From VAZQ01 sp963763365 (lineage in GTDB: Bacteria > Pseudomonadota > Alphaproteobacteria > Rhizobiales > Xanthobacteraceae), in the NCBI GenBank assembly GCA_963763365.1, contig CAVXOE010000011.1:496001-560000 (forward strand): a stretch of 64,000 bases of DNA, written 5' to 3'. Positions 61,289-64,000 of this stretch are shown here, in pieces. The notes beneath the pieces are model-generated. The model made no database searches. It saw nothing but the letters and a program-made list of their open reading frames with translations, and had not been told where the DNA came from. A program made the translations under genes and the position numbers. Position 1 is the stretch's first letter, and the number at the start of each line of letters is the position of its first letter.

Positions 61289-62287
61289 ATGGACAATGGC
61301 GTGCGCTTGTTGCTGCGGTTGCGGGCAAGCTCCGTAACGATCCTGATCGGATGCGGCATGCTGGCGGGCTCCCTGCCCGCAGCCGCGGATTATCCGGAGA
61401 AGATCATTCGCATCGTGGTGCCGGTAGCGCCCGGCGGACTGTCCGACGCGACAGCGCGCGCCGTTGCCGCCCGCTTCCAGAAGGCCTGGGGCCAGCAGGT
61501 GATCATCGAGAACCGGGCCGGCGGAAATTTTCAGATCGGCACGACGGCGGTGACGACTGCGGCCCCTGACGGCTACACGTTGCTGCTCGGGCTTGACGGA
61601 CCGATCGCCATCAACCCCAGCCTCTACAGCAAGCTCTCGTACAATCCATTCACCGAACTGGTGCCCGTGGCCGGGATCGCCAAGGCGGATCAAGTGGTGA
61701 TGGCGCACCCCTCGGTGCCCGCGAAGGACATGCGTGAATTGATTGCTCTGGCCAAGCAGAAGCCCGGCGAGATCACGTTTGGAGCCTTCGGCCTCGGCTC
61801 GACCAGCCATCTCTACATGGAGATGCTGCAGAGCATGACCGGGGTTACGTTTCAGGCGGTGCAGTACAAGGGTGCGACCCCGATGGTCACCGACGTCGTG
61901 GCGGGCCACGTCAACGTGACGAGCGTCAGCATCGGCCAGTCGCTCCAGCTCCATCGAGACGGCAAAGTCAGAATTCTCGGCGTCGGGACGAAGGAACGCG
62001 TCGCGATCCTGCCTGACGTTCCGACCGTCGCAGAAAGCGTACCCGGCTATGAGGCCAAGGCGTGGTTCGGTCTGTTCGCACCCGCCGGAACGCCGGCCGA
62101 TGTCGTCGCGAAGCTCAATGCCGAGGTGCAAGCGATGGCGGCGGACAGCGAGTTCCGCGACAAGGTCCTCGGTCCCTACCAGATGAGCGCGATCGCAAGT
62201 TCGCCGGCCGAATTCGCCGCCTTCGTCAAGAATGAAGCCGCGATGTGGAAGGCGATCATCGAACGGGCGAAACTGCAGATCGACTGA
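61289..62287 (+). CDS. Bug-family (tripartite tricarboxylate transporter) binding protein
   Basis: 332 residues with a signal peptide (SVTILIGCGMLAGSLPAAA). The mature part begins DYPEKIIRIVVPVAPGGLSD, then IIENRAGGNFQIGTTAVTTA, DGYTLLLG, and WFGLFAPAGTPADVVAKLNA near the end. It lies 87 bases after the hydantoinase-like gene on the same strand and may be part of its operon. No TctA/B partners are visible. Substrate is unknown, perhaps the substrate of the hydantoinase. Confidence 0.9.
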   Translation: MDNGVRLLLRLRASSVTILIGCGMLAGSLPAAADYPEKIIRIVVPVAPGGLSDATARAVAARFQKAWGQQVIIENRAGGNFQIGTTAVTTAAPDGYTLLLGLDGPIAINPSLYSKLSYNPFTELVPVAGIAKADQVVMAHPSVPAKDMRELIALAKQKPGEITFGAFGLGSTSHLYMEMLQSMTGVTFQAVQYKGATPMVTDVVAGHVNVTSVSIGQSLQLHRDGKVRILGVGTKERVAILPDVPTVAESVPGYEAKAWFGLFAPAGTPADVVAKLNAEVQAMAADSEFRDKVLGPYQMSAIASSPAEFAAFVKNEAAMWKAIIERAKLQID

Positions 62288-62715
62288 TGCGATGTCGGAG
62301 TTGATGTCCGCTATCGGGCGCGTGACAGCAGCACCGCGTTCGCGGAACGTCCATTATCGAATATTTTTGTGCCCTCGGGGCGTCCTAAAGAGTTCAGCGA
62401 AGCTACAGGGGTGCGACGGCACGAACGACGTCTTCGGTCCTCCCATGCCCCACCGTCTTGCTGCTCGGTGCTAAACGATGAGAGGCGTAGCCGAGCAAAC
62501 AATCTCGATGCTCTCCGATGATCGTCGATGAACGCGATCATGGCTTCACTCGGCGGTCGAATGCATTGTCACGTTGGCGGATGGTAGGCGCGACAAATCC
62601 AGCATTCCGCGCAATATCAACAGAGGCCCGTGCCGTTAGGGGGCGCTTTGATGGAATCGCGTTGGTTTCAAATATTTATGACACTCCACCTGTTCGGAGC
62701 GACCGCGCTTACGTC
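62288..62715. other. Non-coding, lower-GC stretch with a transposase-like residue
   Basis: 428 bases without an intact gene. The part at about 62630-62715 is AT-rich compared with the rest of the window. A small residue resembling an IS3-family transposase junction lies at 62515-62565. Together with the truncated trpB next to it this looks like a rearrangement scar. Confidence 0.5.
62515..62565 (-). mobile_element. Possible IS3-family transposase orfA/orfB junction remnant
   Basis: On the minus strand one frame ends AFDRRVKP and stops, and its stop overlaps (ATGA) the start MIAFIDDHR of another frame. In rhizobial IS3-type elements orfA ends with a similar DRRxKP and orfB often starts with MIAFIDDHR. 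Sequence beyond these few codons does not match. The evidence is short, so this is tentative. Confidence 0.35.
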
Positions 62716-63366
62716 CTACCGAGTTGGGATACGGCTGCGAAGCAAGGACTTCTGAATTCCTACAGTGTTTGCACCACCTGGCTTGTAGCCAATGGGAACT
62801 ACTTGTGAATCGGCCCCATGTTGGGACCCCACCAGGATTAATGAAATCAGATACTTGCTGCGCCGCGCGGCGTCGGGACCCCACGCCGAAACACAGTTAG
62901 GCTGCTGTCGCGCGACGTCGACCTCGCCCATATAGACCACGCACTTGATGCCAAATTTAGCGCAGAGCGTCGCGGTTGCTACCCCGTGCATGCCGGCGCC
63001 TGTTTCGGCGATCACGCGCGGCTTGCCCATGCGGCGCGCCATCATGACCTGGCCCAACACGTTATTGACCTTGTGCGCGCCGGTGTGATTGAGATCCTCG
63101 CGCTTGAAGTAGATCTTTGCGCCGCCGAAATGTTCGGTCATTCGCTCTGCAAAATACAAAGGCGATGGCCGACCGATGTAATTCTTAAGGTGACCATCCA
63201 CCTCCTTCTGAAAAGCCGGATCGTTCTTGGCCTCGGCATAGGCCGCCTCTAGCGCCAAAAGGGGCGGCATCAGCGTCTCAGCGACATAGCGGCCACCATA
63301 AATGCCGAAATGTCCGCGCTCGTCAGGCCCGGTACGGAAGGAATTAGATCGCTGCGGCGGGTTCAT
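62716..63366 (-). pseudogene. trpB: Truncated tryptophan synthase beta chain
   Basis: The first 157 codons are a normal TrpB N-terminus: GIYGGRYVAETLMPPLLALE, the PLP lysine in HTGAHKVNNVLGQVMMARRM and GVATATLCAKFGIKCVVYMG, ending at ERQQPN-type VARQQPN. After the asparagine codon at 62896 the similarity stops, and 59 unrelated residues follow before a stop at 62716. A full TrpB has about 400 residues, so the PLP-phosphate-binding GGGSN region and the C-terminal half are missing. No trpA or trpF is next to it. The product cannot be functional. A complete copy is expected elsewhere in the genome. Confidence 0.85.
62820..62884. repeat. Pair of 13-base direct repeats beside the trpB breakpoint
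   Basis: GTTGGGACCCCAC at 62820-62832 and GTCGGGACCCCAC at 62872-62884 match at 12 of 13 positions, 52 bases apart. They lie just inside the foreign tail of the broken trpB gene, next to its last conserved codon at 62896. They may mark the event that truncated the gene. Confidence 0.5.
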
Positions 63367-63447
63367 GCGTTGTCATCATCGCGATTACATCGAGCTGCAA
63401 CGTTAAGATACGTTGCAGCAGTTTCTGTTGCACTTCATTGTACGGAT

Positions 63448-64000
63448 TTAAACGCGCTCGACTCGTGCGAACTTGTAGAGGCCGACATCTATGGCCCCGG
63501 TCTCAAAGCCGACCTGGCAATAGGCGAGGTAATAGTCCCACATTCTCTTGAATCGCTCGTCGAATCCGAGAGATTTAATGGTAGGCCAGGCGCGCTCAAA
63601 ACGGAACTTCCAATGCTCAAGAGTGCGCGCGTAGCCCGCACCGAAGAATTCTTTCGAAATAGGTTGCAGCCCGGCATTGGCGGCCTCCCGTTCGATGATC
63701 CGCGGGGTTGGCAACATGCCGCCCGGAAAGATGTATTTTTGGATGAAGTCAGGCCGGCGGCGATAGTTCGTGAATTTGTCTTCATCGATCGTGATAACCT
63801 GCAACACAGCGCTGCCCCCTGGCCGCAGGCAGGTGCGCACTTTTTCGAAGTAGGTGGGCCAGTAGGCCTCGCCGACCGCCTCCAGCATCTCGATCGAGAC
63901 AATCCGGTCAAAAGTGCCACCCGCATCGCGATAGTCCTGCAATCTCAGGTCGCAGCGATTGGCTGCGGTTTCCACCGAAAGCCGGCGCTCCGCGTGGGCC
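63448..64000 (-). CDS. Cyclopropane-fatty-acyl-phospholipid synthase family methyltransferase, C-terminal part (cut by window edge)
   Basis: The frame is open to the right edge and ends at 63448, giving about 183 codons. Seen are AHAERRLSVE at the edge, the CFA block FDRIVSIEMLEAVGEAYWPT, YFEKVRTCLRPGGSAVLQVI, YIFPGGMLPTPRI, and the C-terminal AYARTLEHWxxRF-like GYARTLEHWKFRFERAW. These enzymes transfer a methylene from SAM to unsaturated acyl chains of phospholipids at the membrane. The SAM-binding GxGxG part lies beyond the window. It lies 81 bases upstream of the broken trpB on the same strand. Confidence 0.9.
   Translation of the reverse strand, partial: AHAERRLSVETAANRCDLRLQDYRDAGGTFDRIVSIEMLEAVGEAYWPTYFEKVRTCLRPGGSAVLQVITIDEDKFTNYRRRPDFIQKYIFPGGMLPTPRIIEREAANAGLQPISKEFFGAGYARTLEHWKFRFERAWPTIKSLGFDERFKRMWDYYLAYCQVGFETGAIDVGLYKFARVERV

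Noticed and set aside
60311..62131. Open frame of 606 codons on the minus strand
   Set aside because: Opposite the hydantoinase-like and Bug genes. No domain seen; composition typical of antisense frames here.
1..64000. tRNA, rRNA, CRISPR array, prophage or riboswitch
   Set aside because: I looked for TPsiC-arm-like GTTCGAATCC stretches, regularly spaced repeats, phage structural genes and known riboswitch cores and saw none I could support. A covariance-model search would be decisive.

Overview
The window looks like accessory DNA from a high-GC alphaproteobacterium, probably a member of Hyphomicrobiales related to Bradyrhizobium, Rhodopseudomonas or Xanthobacteraceae. The reasons are the codon use, the Urt-type amide transporter beside fmdA/fmdB, many Tat-exported proteins, and a GAAGGCGGG-type palindromic repeat familiar from that group. 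This placement is inferred. I found no rRNA, tRNA, CRISPR array or phage module.

Most genes take up small organic nitrogen or carboxylate compounds and break their amide or ureide bonds. Positions 1-4823 (minus) hold a class II amidotransferase (cut by the edge), a dehydroquinase-like protein, DUF1028, a RidA-like protein, an M20 deacetylase and an HpaB-type monooxygenase, with a divergent LysR gene. Positions 6005-11640 (plus) hold a HutD-like cupin, a 2-hydroxyacid dehydrogenase and a Pot-type ABC importer. Positions 11763-19734 are a hydantoin/N-carbamoyl amino acid region: racemase, flavin reductase, N-carbamoyl-D-amino acid hydrolase, polar amino acid ABC importer, DapA-like lyase and hydantoinase.

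Positions 19794-31128 form an amide-scavenging unit: fmdB, fmdA and a urtABCDE-type importer face a very large hybrid sensor kinase with an NCS1 permease-like front end, followed by a LuxR-type response regulator. Tandem operator-like repeats lie between the two arms. Positions 31204-37381 hold an ATZ/TRZ amidohydrolase, a maleate isomerase-like racemase and a second Pot-type importer. Positions 37639-41278 hold a GntR regulator, a PuuE-like deacetylase, two Tat-exported hydroxyisourate-hydrolase-like proteins and a racemase-like protein. A strong palindrome occurs upstream of both the regulator and its neighbours.

Positions 41447-45875 carry a TRAP importer and a Bug-type binding protein. 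Positions 46599-54093 hold an orphan NMT1-like protein, a small unknown protein, a LysR gene, and a compact operon of membrane desaturase/hydroxylase, Rieske ferredoxin, flavoprotein and molybdenum hydroxylase large subunit. Positions 54128-62287 carry an Ssu/Tau-type ABC importer, another NMT1-like binding protein, an LVIVD propeller protein, a second hydantoinase-like gene and a Bug protein. The right end (62288-64000) is a scar: transposase-like residue, short repeats, a trpB gene broken after about 157 codons, and the end of a cyclopropane fatty acid synthase gene.

Seven single-base frame breaks fall in six otherwise well-conserved genes. Either the source sequence has indel errors or part of this region is decaying. 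Gene remnants at 46359 and 57336 show that some decay is real.
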